Source of the DNA: Streptomyces cinnamoneus
Lineage (GTDB): Bacteria; Actinomycetota; Actinomycetes; Streptomycetales; Streptomycetaceae
Length of the DNA stretch: 64,000 nt
Assembly: GCF_002939475.1 (NCBI RefSeq)
Contig: NZ_PKFQ01000001.1
Coordinates: forward strand, 1,736,001 to 1,800,000
Direction: 5' to 3'
Part shown: positions 9,734 to 20,364 of the stretch, in pieces
Position numbering within the stretch: position 1 is the first letter of the stretch
How the letters are laid out: each line of letters begins with the position of its first letter
Notes under the pieces: model-generated
Told to the model about the DNA's origin: nothing
Databases searched by the model: none
Seen by the model: the letters and a program-made list of their open reading frames with translations, nothing else
Translations under genes and position numbers: made by a program

Positions 9734-10420
9734 ATGATTGATCATGTGCACGACCTGAACGCTGTACGTGAGGCAACCGACCGGCTGCTCTCCGCGGTCG
9801 GCGAACTGGACAACGCCGCCGTCGCCGAGGCGTCACGGCTGCCCGGCTGGTCCCGCGGCCACGTCCTCGCCCACCTCGCCCGCAACGCGGACGCCCTGGG
9901 GAACGTGCTCGAGGGCCGCCCCATGTACCCCAGCGCCGAGGCCCGCGACACCGACATCGAGCGGGGCGCCCCCCGCCCCCTGGAGACCCACCTCGCCGAC
10001 CTGCGGGACACCGCGGCCCGCTTCCTGGCGACGGCGGCCGCCCCCGCCGACTGGAACCGCACCGTCACCCTGCGCAACGGCGTGACGGACAGCGCCTCAC
10101 GCGTCCCCTTCCGCCGCCTCGTCGAGGTCGAGCTGCACCACGTCGACCTCGGGATCGGCTACGAGCTGGAGGACCTGGCGGCCGAATTCACCCACCGCGA
10201 GATCGACTTCCTCGCCCAGCGCTTCTCCGGCCACCCCGGCCTCCCGTCCCTGCGGCTCACCGCACCCGACGGCGGCCAGTGGCACACCGGCGCCGGCGAG
10301 GGCACCGCGCTGACCGTCACCGGCCCCGCCCCCGACCTGATGGGCTGGCTGGCCGGACGGCGCGACGGCGCCGCCCTGGAAGCCGGTGGCGCCCCGCTGC
10401 CCGCTCTGCCCCCGCTATAG
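9734..10420 (+). CDS. maleylpyruvate isomerase-family (DinB-fold, mycothiol-dependent type) protein
   Basis: The product has 228 residues from the ATG at 9734 (MIDHVHDLNAVREATDRLL). A GTG at 9689 would add 15 unlikely residues, though GAAGGAG at 9704 is distant from 9734, so the start is moderately sure. It has the four-helix DinB-like metal-binding fold of the actinobacterial maleylpyruvate isomerase family: LPGWSRGHVLAHLARNADAL near residue 40, then RLVEVELHHVDLGIGYE near residue 135. The conserved histidines (H in HVLAHL, then H in ELHHVDL) would bind the metal. A C-terminal SCP2-like part covers the last 60 residues. These enzymes use mycothiol as cofactor for isomerisation or detoxification; the actual substrate is unknown. 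The next gene starts 9 bp later, so the two form an operon. Confidence 0.88.
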   Translation: MIDHVHDLNAVREATDRLLSAVGELDNAAVAEASRLPGWSRGHVLAHLARNADALGNVLEGRPMYPSAEARDTDIERGAPRPLETHLADLRDTAARFLATAAAPADWNRTVTLRNGVTDSASRVPFRRLVEVELHHVDLGIGYELEDLAAEFTHREIDFLAQRFSGHPGLPSLRLTAPDGGQWHTGAGEGTALTVTGPAPDLMGWLAGRRDGAALEAGGAPLPALPPL

Positions 10421-10429
10421 GCTGAAACC

Positions 10430-11086
10430 ATGACCTACAGCGGAGCGGTACAGGTCGGCGGACCTGCGGATGTACACGAGTTGACCGATCTGATGATCTC
10501 CAAGGTCGCGGTCGGCCCGATGAACAACAACGCCTATCTCCTGCGGTGCCGTGCCACGGACGAGCAGTTGCTGATCGACGCGGCCGCCGAGCCGCACACC
10601 CTGCTCTCCCTCATCGGCGACAGCGGCATCACCTCGGTGGTCACCACCCACCAGCACGCCGACCACTGGGGCGCGCTGCGCGAGGTGGTCGCCGCCACCG
10701 GCGCCCGCACCTACGCGGGCAAGTACGACGCCGAGGGCATCCCGGTGGGCACCGACGAACTCGTCGAGGACGGCGACGTCATCCGGGTCGGACGCGTCGA
10801 GCTGACCGCCCGTCACCTCGTCGGCCACACCCCCGGCAGCATCGCCCTGGTGTACGACGACCCGCACGGGCACCCGCACCTCTTCACCGGCGACTGCCTC
10901 TTCCCGGGCGGCGTGGGCAACACCCACGACGACCCCGAGGCCTTCGCCAGCCTCCTCGGTGACGTCGAGACCAAGCTCTTCGGCCAGTTGCCGGACGAGA
11001 CCTGGGTCTACCCGGGCCACGGCGACGACACCACCCTGGGCGCCGAGCGCCCGCACCTGGCGGAGTGGCGCAAGCGCGGCTGGTGA
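10430..11086 (+). CDS. metallo-beta-lactamase-fold hydrolase, glyoxalase II-like
   Basis: The 218-residue hydrolase has a complete binuclear-zinc site. The THQHADHWGAL motif supplies the HxHxDH ligands, followed by HLVGHTPGS (His), FTGDCLFPGG (bridging Asp) and VYPGHGDDT (His). The closest functional group is hydroxyacylglutathione hydrolase (GloB), which in thiol-switched actinobacteria would act on mycothiol or other thioesters. It follows the maleylpyruvate isomerase-family gene by 9 bp, which fits a shared role in thiol-linked detoxification. A hairpin terminator follows at 11122-11152. The fold is certain, the substrate inferred. Confidence 0.92.
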   Translation: MTYSGAVQVGGPADVHELTDLMISKVAVGPMNNNAYLLRCRATDEQLLIDAAAEPHTLLSLIGDSGITSVVTTHQHADHWGALREVVAATGARTYAGKYDAEGIPVGTDELVEDGDVIRVGRVELTARHLVGHTPGSIALVYDDPHGHPHLFTGDCLFPGGVGNTHDDPEAFASLLGDVETKLFGQLPDETWVYPGHGDDTTLGAERPHLAEWRKRGW

Positions 11087-11121
11087 CGCCCGCCCGCGGC
11101 CTGCCGGCCCGGCCGGGGTAG

Positions 11122-11152
11122 CGCGCCGTCCGCACGAGAGGCGGACGGCGCG
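11122..11152 (+). terminator. hairpin terminator after the hydrolase
   Basis: Perfect 12-bp arms CGCGCCGTCCGC (11122-11133) and GCGGACGGCGCG (11141-11152) with a 7-base loop lie 35 bp past the stop codon. They separate the two-gene operon from the MFS transporter. Confidence 0.75.
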
Positions 11153-11223
11153 ATTCCCACACGCCCCCGCCAACACCCCCGTACGCCCCGTTTCCTGTCC
11201 GCCGCAGGGAAGTTGGGCAGTAC

Positions 11224-12525
11224 ATGCACCGTGACCGTTCCCCGGCCATGTTCCGCCTGGCGGCCGCGTCCATGGTCGGGACCGCCATCGAGTTCTACGA
11301 CTTCTTCACCTACGGCACCGCCGCGGCCCTGGTCCTGGGCCCGCTCTTCTTCCCCACCGTCTCCCCCCTCGCCGGCAGCCTCGCCGCCTTCGGCACGTTC
11401 GGCATCGGTTTCCTCGCCCGCCCTCTGGGCTCGGTGCTCTTCGGCCACATCGGCGACCGGGTCGGCCGCCGTCCCGTGCTCATCTCCTCGCTCCTGCTGA
11501 CCGGCCTCGCGACCATCGCGGTCGGCCTGGTGCCCACCTACCGCAGCATCGGCGTCGCCGCCCCGCTCCTGCTGCTCCTGCTGCGCTTCCTGCAAGGACT
11601 CGGGCTCGGCGGCGAATGGGGCGGAGCCGTCCTGCTCACCGCCGAACACGCGCCCGAGCACCGCCGGGCCCTGTGGTCGAGCTTCCCCCAAGTCGGCCCG
11701 GCCCTGGGCTTCCTGCTCGCCAACGGCATCACCGTGACCCTCTCCGCCGTCCTCAGCGACGCCCAGTTCCTGTCCTGGGGCTGGCGCGTACCCTTCTGGG
11801 GCGCGGGCGCCCTGGCGGCCGTCGGCCTGCTGCTGCGCAGCCGGCTCACCGAGACGCCTGTCTTCCGCACCCTCAGCGAGACCGAGAGCCGTGCCTCACT
11901 GCCCCTCGCCGAGGTCGTCCGCGGCAACTGGCGGCTCCTGCTGCTCACCGCCGGCGGCCTGTCCATCGGCTACGCGCTCTTCTACACGGTGACCACCTGG
12001 TCCCTCGCCTACGGCACCGAACGGCTCGGCGTCGACCGCACGGTGATACTGGGCTGCATCATGACGGCCGTCGCCGCCTCCGGCGTCGCCACGCCCCTCG
12101 TCGCCTTCTTCGCGGACCGCTTCGGCCGCCGCACGCTGTGCCTGTCCGGCTGCGCCGCCGTCGCCCTGTGGATGTTCCCGCTGATCGGCCTGTTGCGCAC
12201 CGGACGCCCGGCGCTGATGGTGCTGGGCTTCGTCATCGCGCTGCTGGCCTTCGCCACCGCCTTCGGCGTGGTGGGCGCCTACCTCCCCGAGCTCTACGAG
12301 GCCAGGATCCGCTGCACGGGTGCCGCCGTCGGCTACAACCTGGCCGGCGTCCTGGGCGGTGCCGTCACCCCCCTGGCCGCCACCGCCCTGGCCGGCCGGG
12401 ACGGGCCGCCCTGGGGCGTCGCCGTCTATCTGGTCGGCGTGGCCCTGCTGAGCATGGGGTGCTTCCTCGCCCTCCCCGAGACCAACCCGGCGGTCAAGGC
12501 CGCCACCGGCCCCGCCCCCGCCTGA
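11224..12525 (+). CDS. MFS transporter, metabolite:H+ symporter (MHS) family
   Basis: Twelve-helix inner-membrane transporter of 433 residues. The N-terminal sequence (SMVGTAIEFYDFFTYGTAAA) with acidic residues in helix 1 is typical of the MHS family (shikimate, alpha-ketoglutarate and proline/betaine symporters). The loop 2-3 MFS motif appears as GHIGDRVGRRPVL and its repeat as ADRFGRRTLCLSG. PELYEARIRCTGAAVGYN in the second half is another MHS hallmark. The substrate is probably a carboxylate or betaine but cannot be fixed. It is monocistronic and convergent with terC, with a tandem heptamer repeat between the stop codons. Confidence 0.93.
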   Translation: MHRDRSPAMFRLAAASMVGTAIEFYDFFTYGTAAALVLGPLFFPTVSPLAGSLAAFGTFGIGFLARPLGSVLFGHIGDRVGRRPVLISSLLLTGLATIAVGLVPTYRSIGVAAPLLLLLLRFLQGLGLGGEWGGAVLLTAEHAPEHRRALWSSFPQVGPALGFLLANGITVTLSAVLSDAQFLSWGWRVPFWGAGALAAVGLLLRSRLTETPVFRTLSETESRASLPLAEVVRGNWRLLLLTAGGLSIGYALFYTVTTWSLAYGTERLGVDRTVILGCIMTAVAASGVATPLVAFFADRFGRRTLCLSGCAAVALWMFPLIGLLRTGRPALMVLGFVIALLAFATAFGVVGAYLPELYEARIRCTGAAVGYNLAGVLGGAVTPLAATALAGRDGPPWGVAVYLVGVALLSMGCFLALPETNPAVKAATGPAPA

Positions 12526-12552
12526 GCGAAAGGGGACCGCGACGGCCGACAC

Positions 12553-12608
12553 GCTTCAGGCTTCAGGCTTCAGGCTTCAGGCTTCAGGCTTCAGGCTTCA
12601 GGCTTCAG
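12553..12608. repeat. eight tandem copies of GCTTCAG
   Basis: An uninterrupted 7-bp unit is repeated eight times (56 bp) in the gap between the convergent MFS and terC genes. The last unit overlaps the terC stop codon (12605-12607). Read on the minus strand the unit is CTGAAGC and, with a 7-bp period, places TGA in all three frames. Nothing similar is seen elsewhere in the window. Confidence 0.97.
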
Positions 12609-13651
12609 GCGCGAACGCCCTCGCGGTCCTTCTCGGTCTCCACGGCATCGTCCCCGTCGGGCCCGGCCGTCGGCCGACCCGCCGCTCCCCCGGCCGCCTC
12701 GGCCCGCTCCTGCTTGGCCGAGGCGCGCAGGCTGGTGATCGTGGTGACGACCAGCACGGCGCAGATGACGCCCAGCGAGACCGGAATGCTGATCTCGGGG
12801 ACCCCGACGCCGTTCTCGTGCAGGGCGTGCAGCACGAGCTTGACGCCGATGAAGCCGAGGATGACCGACAGGCCGTACGACAGGTGGACCAGCTTCTTCA
12901 GCAGGCCGCCTATCAGGAAGTACAGCTGCCGCAGCCCCATGAGCGCAAAGGCGTTGGCGGTGAAGACGATGTACGGGTCCTGGGTGAGGCCGAAGATCGC
13001 CGGTATGGAGTCGAGCGCGAAGAGGACGTCGGTCGTGCCGATCGCCAGCATAACGATCAGCATCGGGGTCATCAGCCGCTTGCCGTTCTCGACGGTGAAC
13101 AGCTTCGTGCCGTCATAGCGGTCGGTCGACGGGAAGCGCCGCTCGACCATCTTGAGAAAGCGGTTCTCCTCGAACTCCTCTTCCTCCTCGTCCGACCGCG
13201 CCTCCTGGATGAGCTTCCACGCGGTCCAGATGAGGAACGCGCCGAAGATGTAGAAGACCCAGGAGAAGTTGGCGATGATCGCCGCGCCGGCGCCGATGAA
13301 GACGGCCCGCAGCACCAGGGCTATGAGCACCCCGACCATGAGCACCCGCTGCTGGTACACCGGCGGCACCGCGAACTTCGCCATGATCAAGACGAAGACG
13401 AAGAGGTTGTCGACGCTCAGGGACTTCTCGGTCACGAACCCGGCGAAGAACTCACCGGCCGGCTGTCCGCCGCCGAAGACCAGGAGTCCCAGTCCGAACA
13501 GCCCGGCCAGGGCGACCCAGACCACCGTCCAGACGCCGGCTTCCTTGAGGGAGACCTCATGGGGCTTGCGGCCCCCGATGAAGAAGTCGGCGGCTATCAG
13601 AGCGCAGAGACCCAGGATGGTCAGCACCCACAGGGTCAGGGAGACGTCCAC
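12605..13651 (-). CDS. TerC-family integral membrane protein
   Basis: The 348-residue polytopic membrane protein starts at the GTG at 13651 with GGAGGAAC immediately upstream; longer frames run into arginine-rich nonsense. Hydrophobic segments begin with VSLTLWVLTILGLCALIAAD. The family signature FVTEKSLSVDNLFVFVLIM carries the conserved Asp/Asn cluster, mirrored in the second half by GTTDVLFALDSIPAIFG; these acidic membrane residues are thought to bind metal (manganese or calcium). A cytoplasmic EEEEEFEE loop separates the two halves, and a charged tail ends in EKDREGVRA. TerC proteins act in metal homeostasis and tellurite/stress tolerance, often with TerD proteins, and two TerD genes follow upstream on the same strand. 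A 12-bp direct repeat with a 22-bp period lies 40-70 bp before the start. Confidence 0.93.
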   Translation of the reverse strand: MDVSLTLWVLTILGLCALIAADFFIGGRKPHEVSLKEAGVWTVVWVALAGLFGLGLLVFGGGQPAGEFFAGFVTEKSLSVDNLFVFVLIMAKFAVPPVYQQRVLMVGVLIALVLRAVFIGAGAAIIANFSWVFYIFGAFLIWTAWKLIQEARSDEEEEEFEENRFLKMVERRFPSTDRYDGTKLFTVENGKRLMTPMLIVMLAIGTTDVLFALDSIPAIFGLTQDPYIVFTANAFALMGLRQLYFLIGGLLKKLVHLSYGLSVILGFIGVKLVLHALHENGVGVPEISIPVSLGVICAVLVVTTITSLRASAKQERAEAAGGAAGRPTAGPDGDDAVETEKDREGVRA

Positions 13652-13690
13652 TGTTCCTCCGGCATGTCGTACGGCGTACGAGCTGTCCCC

Positions 13691-13723
13691 AGAAGAGTAC
13701 AGGAAACACCAAGGAAGAGTAAA
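13691..13723 (-). promoter_or_regulatory. 12-bp direct repeat upstream of terC
   Basis: AGAAGAGTACAG (13691-13702) and GGAAGAGTAAAG (13713-13724) on the + strand match at 10 of 12 positions with a 22-bp period, about two helical turns. They lie 40-75 bp before the terC start. This could be an activator site or the -35 region of an alternative promoter. Inference from position and spacing only. Confidence 0.45.
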
Positions 13724-13841
13724 GAGAATCCCAAACGCCCTGCTGAACCGCCCTTCCCTTCCCTTTACCTTTCTCGGAGAAGTCCCCGCGGAAGCCGTCC
13801 GACGCCCCTCGGACGCCGCCCGGCGCCCGAGGGGGCAGACC

Positions 13842-15848
13842 TCAGATGCCGTAGGCCCGGCGCGCCTGGCCCACCTGCCACAGCACCTGCCGCACCACGT
13901 CGCTGCCGGCGGGGGCCATCGACGGCTCGTACGTCCAGGCGTGCCCCACCCAGGGGTCGGCGAGGTGGTCGTCGGGCACCGGCGTGACCCTGAGCAGGGA
14001 ACGCCACAGCGGGTCCAGCACGGGCCCGTACGCCCGCGCGTCGTCACGGTCGGCGATCATCACCAGGTGCACGCCCACGGCCGGGCCCTCGTCGGCGAGG
14101 TAGCGCAGCTGGGTGACGGCGCGATCGTCGAAGCCGTGCGGGAAGTCGTTCACGAGCAGCAGCTGCTCGGCGGTGTCGACGTCCGGCGGCAGCGCGTCCA
14201 CGGCGCCGCTGCGCACCGCCATCTGCACCAGGTCGACCCGCCGCGTCAGCCGTGCCAGGACCTCCGAGACCCCCTGGGCACCGGCCGCCGGCTGCTCCTT
14301 GAGGGCCCCGTACTCCAGCAACGGGGCCAGCGCCGTCCCCGCCGAGCCCGCTGGGTCGATGACGTGCACCGTGTAGTCGCCCACGGGGTGGACGGCCAGC
14401 AGCCGCACGGCTTGCGCCACCGCGCAGTCCACCGCGAGCCGGCGCAGCTCGGCCGAGTCCACGAGGGCGGCGTCCACCCCGCCCGAGGAACGGCCGCTGT
14501 CGATCCACAGCCCGCGCTCCAGCGGCAGCCGGACCAGCATCGGGATGCGCAGGTCCTTGCGCTCCGGCAGGTGCAGATCGCCGAGCCGCAGCGCCATGGG
14601 CCGCTCCAGGGGCACCTGGTAGCCCTGCCAGACGGGGCTGTCCCAGCGCGCGTAGGCGGGCGGCAGGGCGTGCTCGACGACCTCGGCCTCGGCGGCCAGC
14701 TGGGTGAGGTCGCGGTCGAGCACGGCCCGCGCCTGGTCCATCAGCTCACCGTGCCTGGCGCGCGCCTGGGCCCTGGCGGCGTCGGCGGCGGGACCCACCC
14801 GGGTGCTCGGGTCGGAGAGCACCCGGTCCAGCTCCTGCTCCAGGCGGGACTCCGCGAAGTCGACGGCGCTGCGGTAGGCCGCCGCCGCGCGGGCCAGGTC
14901 CTCGAACATGCCCCAGACCTGGTTGTAGAGCCGCTCGTTCATGGTCCAGCCCGTGGCGTCGCCCGCCACGGGCGCGCCGGCCCGGCCCGGCTCGGCGGCC
15001 GGGGCGGCCGGGGCCGGCTCCGGGGGCGTCGAGGTCCGGCGGCCGGGGTGCTGGTAGCTGATCGGGCCGGAGGCGCCCCCGGGCTGCCGCCCCGGGGCCT
15101 CGTCCGCACCACCCACCCCCTGGGCGGGCAGGGACACCGTGGGGTCGAGGCCGTCGGGGCCGGTCGCCTCGGCCGCCGCGTCCGGGACGGACCGGCCGTC
15201 CGCCGCGCTCCCGCGAACGTCCGCGGCCGGGGCGGACCCCCGGCCGGCTCCCTCGCCCGTGGCGAGCCGCGCGGGGGGCGGCACCACGGCGCGGGCCATG
15301 CCCTGGGCGACGGCCTCGTCGATGCTCGCCGCCAGCTCGGCGGCCTGCGGGATCCCGTGGTCGGCCAGCATCGAGGCCAGGCCGCCCGCGTACCCCTGCC
15401 CGACCGCGCGCACCTTCCAGGCTCCCTGCCTGCGGTACAGCTCGACCGCGACGACCGCGGTCTCCGCCTCCAGGTCGGTGATGGTGTAGCTGGCGATCTC
15501 GGTGCCGTCGAGGTCCGTGACCGCGACGAACGGCGCGGCGAGAGCGCCGAAGCGCACCGGGCCGCCCACGCCGGACGGCAGGGCCAGCACGATGCTGACC
15601 CGGTGCACGGCCTCGGAGACCGCCTCCAGGTCGAACGCCAGCCGGTGCTCCGCCGCGGCCTGCCGGGACACCTCGACGCCCGGGAGCCGGGGGGCGGCCG
15701 GATGTGCGACCCCGTCCGCGCCCGGGACCCGGCCCTCCGCGTCACCGAGCGTCGCCCCCGCCACCACCGGGTGGCCCGCCGAGACCCGGATCTCCAGTCG
15801 AGTCCCGGACAGCGGGTGGTTCTGCCCCCGCACCAGCTCGGCCGTCAT
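13842..15848 (-). CDS. TerD domain fused to a degenerate FtsK/HerA-like ATPase domain
   Basis: The 668-residue cytoplasmic protein has three parts. Residues 1-165 are TerD-like (LEIRVSAGHPVV, SIVLALPSGVGG, then AVTDLDGTEIASYTITDLEAETAVVAVELYRR split across the domain). Residues about 170-310 are a Pro/Gly/Ala-rich linker. From about 310 a helical, probably coiled-coil stretch (ARAQARARHGELMDQARAVL) leads into a domain patterned on FtsK/SpoIIIE ATPases. The position of the P-loop reads GLWIDSGRSSGGVDA near residue 449, so the Walker A lysine is missing. The Walker B position reads LLLVNDFPHGF near residue 562. The last part (GVHLVMIADRDD) matches the sensor strand of that family. It is probably a non-hydrolysing nucleotide- or protein-binding module in the Ter stress system. 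It lies between terC and terD on the same strand, with a terminator-like hairpin before it. Confidence 0.8.
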   Translation of the reverse strand: MTAELVRGQNHPLSGTRLEIRVSAGHPVVAGATLGDAEGRVPGADGVAHPAAPRLPGVEVSRQAAAEHRLAFDLEAVSEAVHRVSIVLALPSGVGGPVRFGALAAPFVAVTDLDGTEIASYTITDLEAETAVVAVELYRRQGAWKVRAVGQGYAGGLASMLADHGIPQAAELAASIDEAVAQGMARAVVPPPARLATGEGAGRGSAPAADVRGSAADGRSVPDAAAEATGPDGLDPTVSLPAQGVGGADEAPGRQPGGASGPISYQHPGRRTSTPPEPAPAAPAAEPGRAGAPVAGDATGWTMNERLYNQVWGMFEDLARAAAAYRSAVDFAESRLEQELDRVLSDPSTRVGPAADAARAQARARHGELMDQARAVLDRDLTQLAAEAEVVEHALPPAYARWDSPVWQGYQVPLERPMALRLGDLHLPERKDLRIPMLVRLPLERGLWIDSGRSSGGVDAALVDSAELRRLAVDCAVAQAVRLLAVHPVGDYTVHVIDPAGSAGTALAPLLEYGALKEQPAAGAQGVSEVLARLTRRVDLVQMAVRSGAVDALPPDVDTAEQLLLVNDFPHGFDDRAVTQLRYLADEGPAVGVHLVMIADRDDARAYGPVLDPLWRSLLRVTPVPDDHLADPWVGHAWTYEPSMAPAGSDVVRQVLWQVGQARRAYGI

Positions 15849-15887
15849 CGCCGCTCCCCCTCGATGTGTCTGTGCTCGCTGTGCCCG

Positions 15888-15919
15888 CGGGCCCGGCGGA
15901 TGATGCTCCGCCGGGCCCG
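15888..15919 (-). terminator. hairpin between terD and the TerD-fusion gene
   Basis: Perfect 13-bp arms (15888-15900 and 15907-15919) with a 6-base loop. The hairpin sits 40 bp before the TerD-fusion start and 117 bp after the terD stop. It could end the terD transcript or attenuate read-through into the fusion gene. Confidence 0.65.
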
Positions 15920-16035
15920 TTTCGTATCGCTGCGCTATGTGTGTACGTACGGCGCAAGAGTGTGGCGTACGTACGTGGGCGTGTCCTCACCGGGGCCCGG
16001 GCCCGGCCACGCGGGGCGCGGCCCGGAACCGGCCG

Positions 16036-16614
16036 TCAGAGGACGGACTGGATCTCGGCCAGGAGGTCCTGGAAGGTCCGGCCGTTGGCCGGGGTGCCGA
16101 TGGCCGTCATCTGCCAGCCGGCGCCGACGCGGTGCACCTTCGCCATGATCTGGGCGGTGTACGGGCCGCCGCCGTCCAGGGTGTAACGGGCCAGCTCCTG
16201 GCCGGTGGTCTCGTCGACCAGCCGGCAGAAAGCGTTCTGCACCTCGGCGAAGGTCTGACCGGTGAAGGAGTTCACCGTGAAGACGATCTGGTTGACGTGC
16301 ACGGGCACGCGCTGGAGGTCGACGAGGATCGACTCGTCGTCACCACCCTGGCCGGCACCGCCCACGAGGTTGTCGCCGGTGTGGCGCACCGAGCCGTCCT
16401 TGCTGACCAGCTGCTGGAAGAAGGCCACGTCGACCGGCTGCTTGTCGGCGAAGAGCACCGCCGAGGCATCGAGGTCGATCTCCCTCGTGCGCGACCCGAA
16501 CAGTCCGCGGCGAGGAGCCGCCTGCCAGCCCAGCCCCATCCGCACCGCGGTCAGGGTGGCCCCGTCGGCCTTCTGCAGGCTGATGCCCTGGCCCTTGGAC
16601 AAGTTGACCGTCAC
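16036..16614 (-). CDS. terD: TerD-family stress/calcium-binding protein
   Basis: 192-residue TerD protein with GTG start at 16614. The canonical N-terminus MTVNLSKGQGISLQKADGAT is followed by MGLGWQ, IDLDASAVLF, GDDESILVDLQRVP and FTVNSFTGQTF, the acidic segments that coordinate calcium in this fold. The C-terminal strand HRVGAGWQMTAIGTPANGRT is also typical. TerD proteins are cytoplasmic, linked to tellurite, oxidative and phage stress responses, and in Streptomyces influence development. It groups with the TerD-fusion gene and terC downstream on the same strand. Length is the family norm. Confidence 0.95.
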   Translation of the reverse strand: MTVNLSKGQGISLQKADGATLTAVRMGLGWQAAPRRGLFGSRTREIDLDASAVLFADKQPVDVAFFQQLVSKDGSVRHTGDNLVGGAGQGGDDESILVDLQRVPVHVNQIVFTVNSFTGQTFAEVQNAFCRLVDETTGQELARYTLDGGGPYTAQIMAKVHRVGAGWQMTAIGTPANGRTFQDLLAEIQSVL

Positions 16615-16901
16615 GCGCAGTCCCTCTCTCGTTCGTTCGTCCCCGTGACCACACGTCCGATCGCGCGGTCTTCTTGAACGACCCTATGCACAGCTGCCCA
16701 CAGCACACTCACCCGAGGGGGGTTTGTGGCGGTCTTGCAACATCATCCGCCTCGCCGCGCCATCTCTGCCCCGCCTTGAGCACGAGGCCCGTTTTGCCCA
16801 TGGTTCGTCAGGAAACAGGCCCGCGCCGTACATGAACGGAGCGGGCCGCTCAGCGGCGCACCGGGCGCGACGACGGCCCGCCGTCCACCCCTTCCGGGCC
16901 G

Positions 16902-19049
<2,148 letters not shown>

Positions 19050-19225
19050 GAGACCACGGTACGGCCGACCACTGACAACCAGCGTGTCCGGCCGCGTCCC
19101 GGCTGGCCGGCGGCCCCGGACCAGGGCGTTCACGGGTCGTTCGGCAGGCGAACGGCCGGCGAAATGTCGGCAAAGCGTCCCGGCTCCGGCGGGTACGGGG
19201 CGCCGGGATCGCGTAGGTGTTTCGT

Positions 19226-19283
19226 GTACGACTCTCCGTGCACGGGGTACGACTCTCCGTGCGTCCGGGTACGACATCCGCAC
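19226..19283 (+). promoter_or_regulatory. triple direct repeat upstream of the glycerophosphodiesterase
   Basis: GTACGACTCTCCGTGC occurs exactly at 19226-19241 and 19247-19262. A degenerate third copy GTACGACATCCGCAC is at 19269-19283. Periods are 21 and 22 bp, so all copies face the same side of the helix. The array ends about 50 bp before the ATG at 19336 and is a good candidate operator. Confidence 0.6.
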
Positions 19284-19335
19284 ACGCCCGGCCGGGCGCG
19301 CCCCGCCTCCGGCCAGGACGAGACGAGGAGCCTCC

Positions 19336-20307
19336 ATGCGCATTCGCCCCGCCTCCGCCGTGACCAGCGCGTTCGTCGGTCTGTCCGTCACGGCGCTCAC
19401 CGCCCTCGGGTCGCTCGGCGTGGCCTCTCCCCCCGTCCACGCGGCCCAGCGCGTCTCCTCGCCCGTCGTCATCGGCCACCGGGGCGTGCCGGCCCGGGCC
19501 CCCGAGAACACCCTCGCCTCCATCGACAGAGCCGCGAAACTGGGTGTCCGGTGGGTGGAGAACGACGTCCAGCGCACCAAGGACGGTGCTCTGATCGTCA
19601 TGCACGACACCACCCTGGCCCGGACGACGGACGTCGAGCAGCGCTACCCCGACCGTGCGCCCTGGAAGGTCTCCGACTTCACGCTCGCGGAGATCCAGAA
19701 GCTGGACGCCGGGAGCTGGTACGCCCCGCGCTTCGCCGGCGAGCGCGTCCCCACCCTGAGCAGCTACCTGCGCCGCGTGGACCGCAACCGCCAGAAGCTG
19801 CTCCTGGAGGTCAAGGCGCCGGAGCTCTACCCGGGCATCGAGCGGCAGATACTGGCCGAACTGGACCGCACCGGCTGGCTCGACCGGCGGCACGTCGACG
19901 GCAGGCTCGTCGTCCAGAGCTTCGACGCGGCCTCCCTGCGGACCGTCCACCAGCTGCGCCCGGACGTGAAGACGGGATTCCTGGGCGCCCCCAAGCCCTC
20001 CGAACTCCGCTCGTACGCCGCCTTCGCCGACCAGATCAACCCGTCCTACAAGAGCGTCACCGAGGCGTGGGTGCGCTCCGTGCACGCCCTGAAGGGCCCG
20101 CACGGGCGCCGTCTGGAGGTCTCCGCGTGGACCGTCGACGACGGTGACGACGCGGTCTCCCTCGCCCGCAAGGGCGTCGACGGGATCATCAGCAACGCCC
20201 CGCACGAGGTGGCGGCGGCGCTGGCCGAGGACGCCGACGACGACGCCTTCCTGAACGGACTGACGAACCCCGCCGACACGGACGCCCTCGTCGACGGCAT
20301 CCTCTGA
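19336..20307 (+). CDS. glpQ: secreted glycerophosphodiester phosphodiesterase
   Basis: Hydrolyses glycerophosphodiesters to glycerol 3-phosphate and an alcohol, scavenging phosphate and carbon outside the cell. The 323-residue product starts at the ATG at 19336 with GAGGAG 5 bp upstream. A Sec signal peptide runs to about residue 35 ([20 protein letters not shown]). The GDPD TIM-barrel follows with catalytic [15 protein letters not shown] (His-Arg and Glu), [12 protein letters not shown] (metal-binding Glu/Asp), [11 protein letters not shown] (second His), [13 protein letters not shown] (Glu-Lys) and C-terminal [17 protein letters not shown] end and an acidic tail complete it. The direct-repeat array upstream suggests specific regulation, perhaps by phosphate or carbon state. 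Confidence 0.95.
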   Translation: MRIRPASAVTSAFVGLSVTALTALGSLGVASPPVHAAQRVSSPVVIGHRGVPARAPENTLASIDRAAKLGVRWVENDVQRTKDGALIVMHDTTLARTTDVEQRYPDRAPWKVSDFTLAEIQKLDAGSWYAPRFAGERVPTLSSYLRRVDRNRQKLLLEVKAPELYPGIERQILAELDRTGWLDRRHVDGRLVVQSFDAASLRTVHQLRPDVKTGFLGAPKPSELRSYAAFADQINPSYKSVTEAWVRSVHALKGPHGRRLEVSAWTVDDGDDAVSLARKGVDGIISNAPHEVAAALAEDADDDAFLNGLTNPADTDALVDGIL

Positions 20308-20364
20308 GGACCCCGGGGACGGCGGCAGGGACGCTGCTTTCCGCTTGGCTCTACGCTTGATCCC

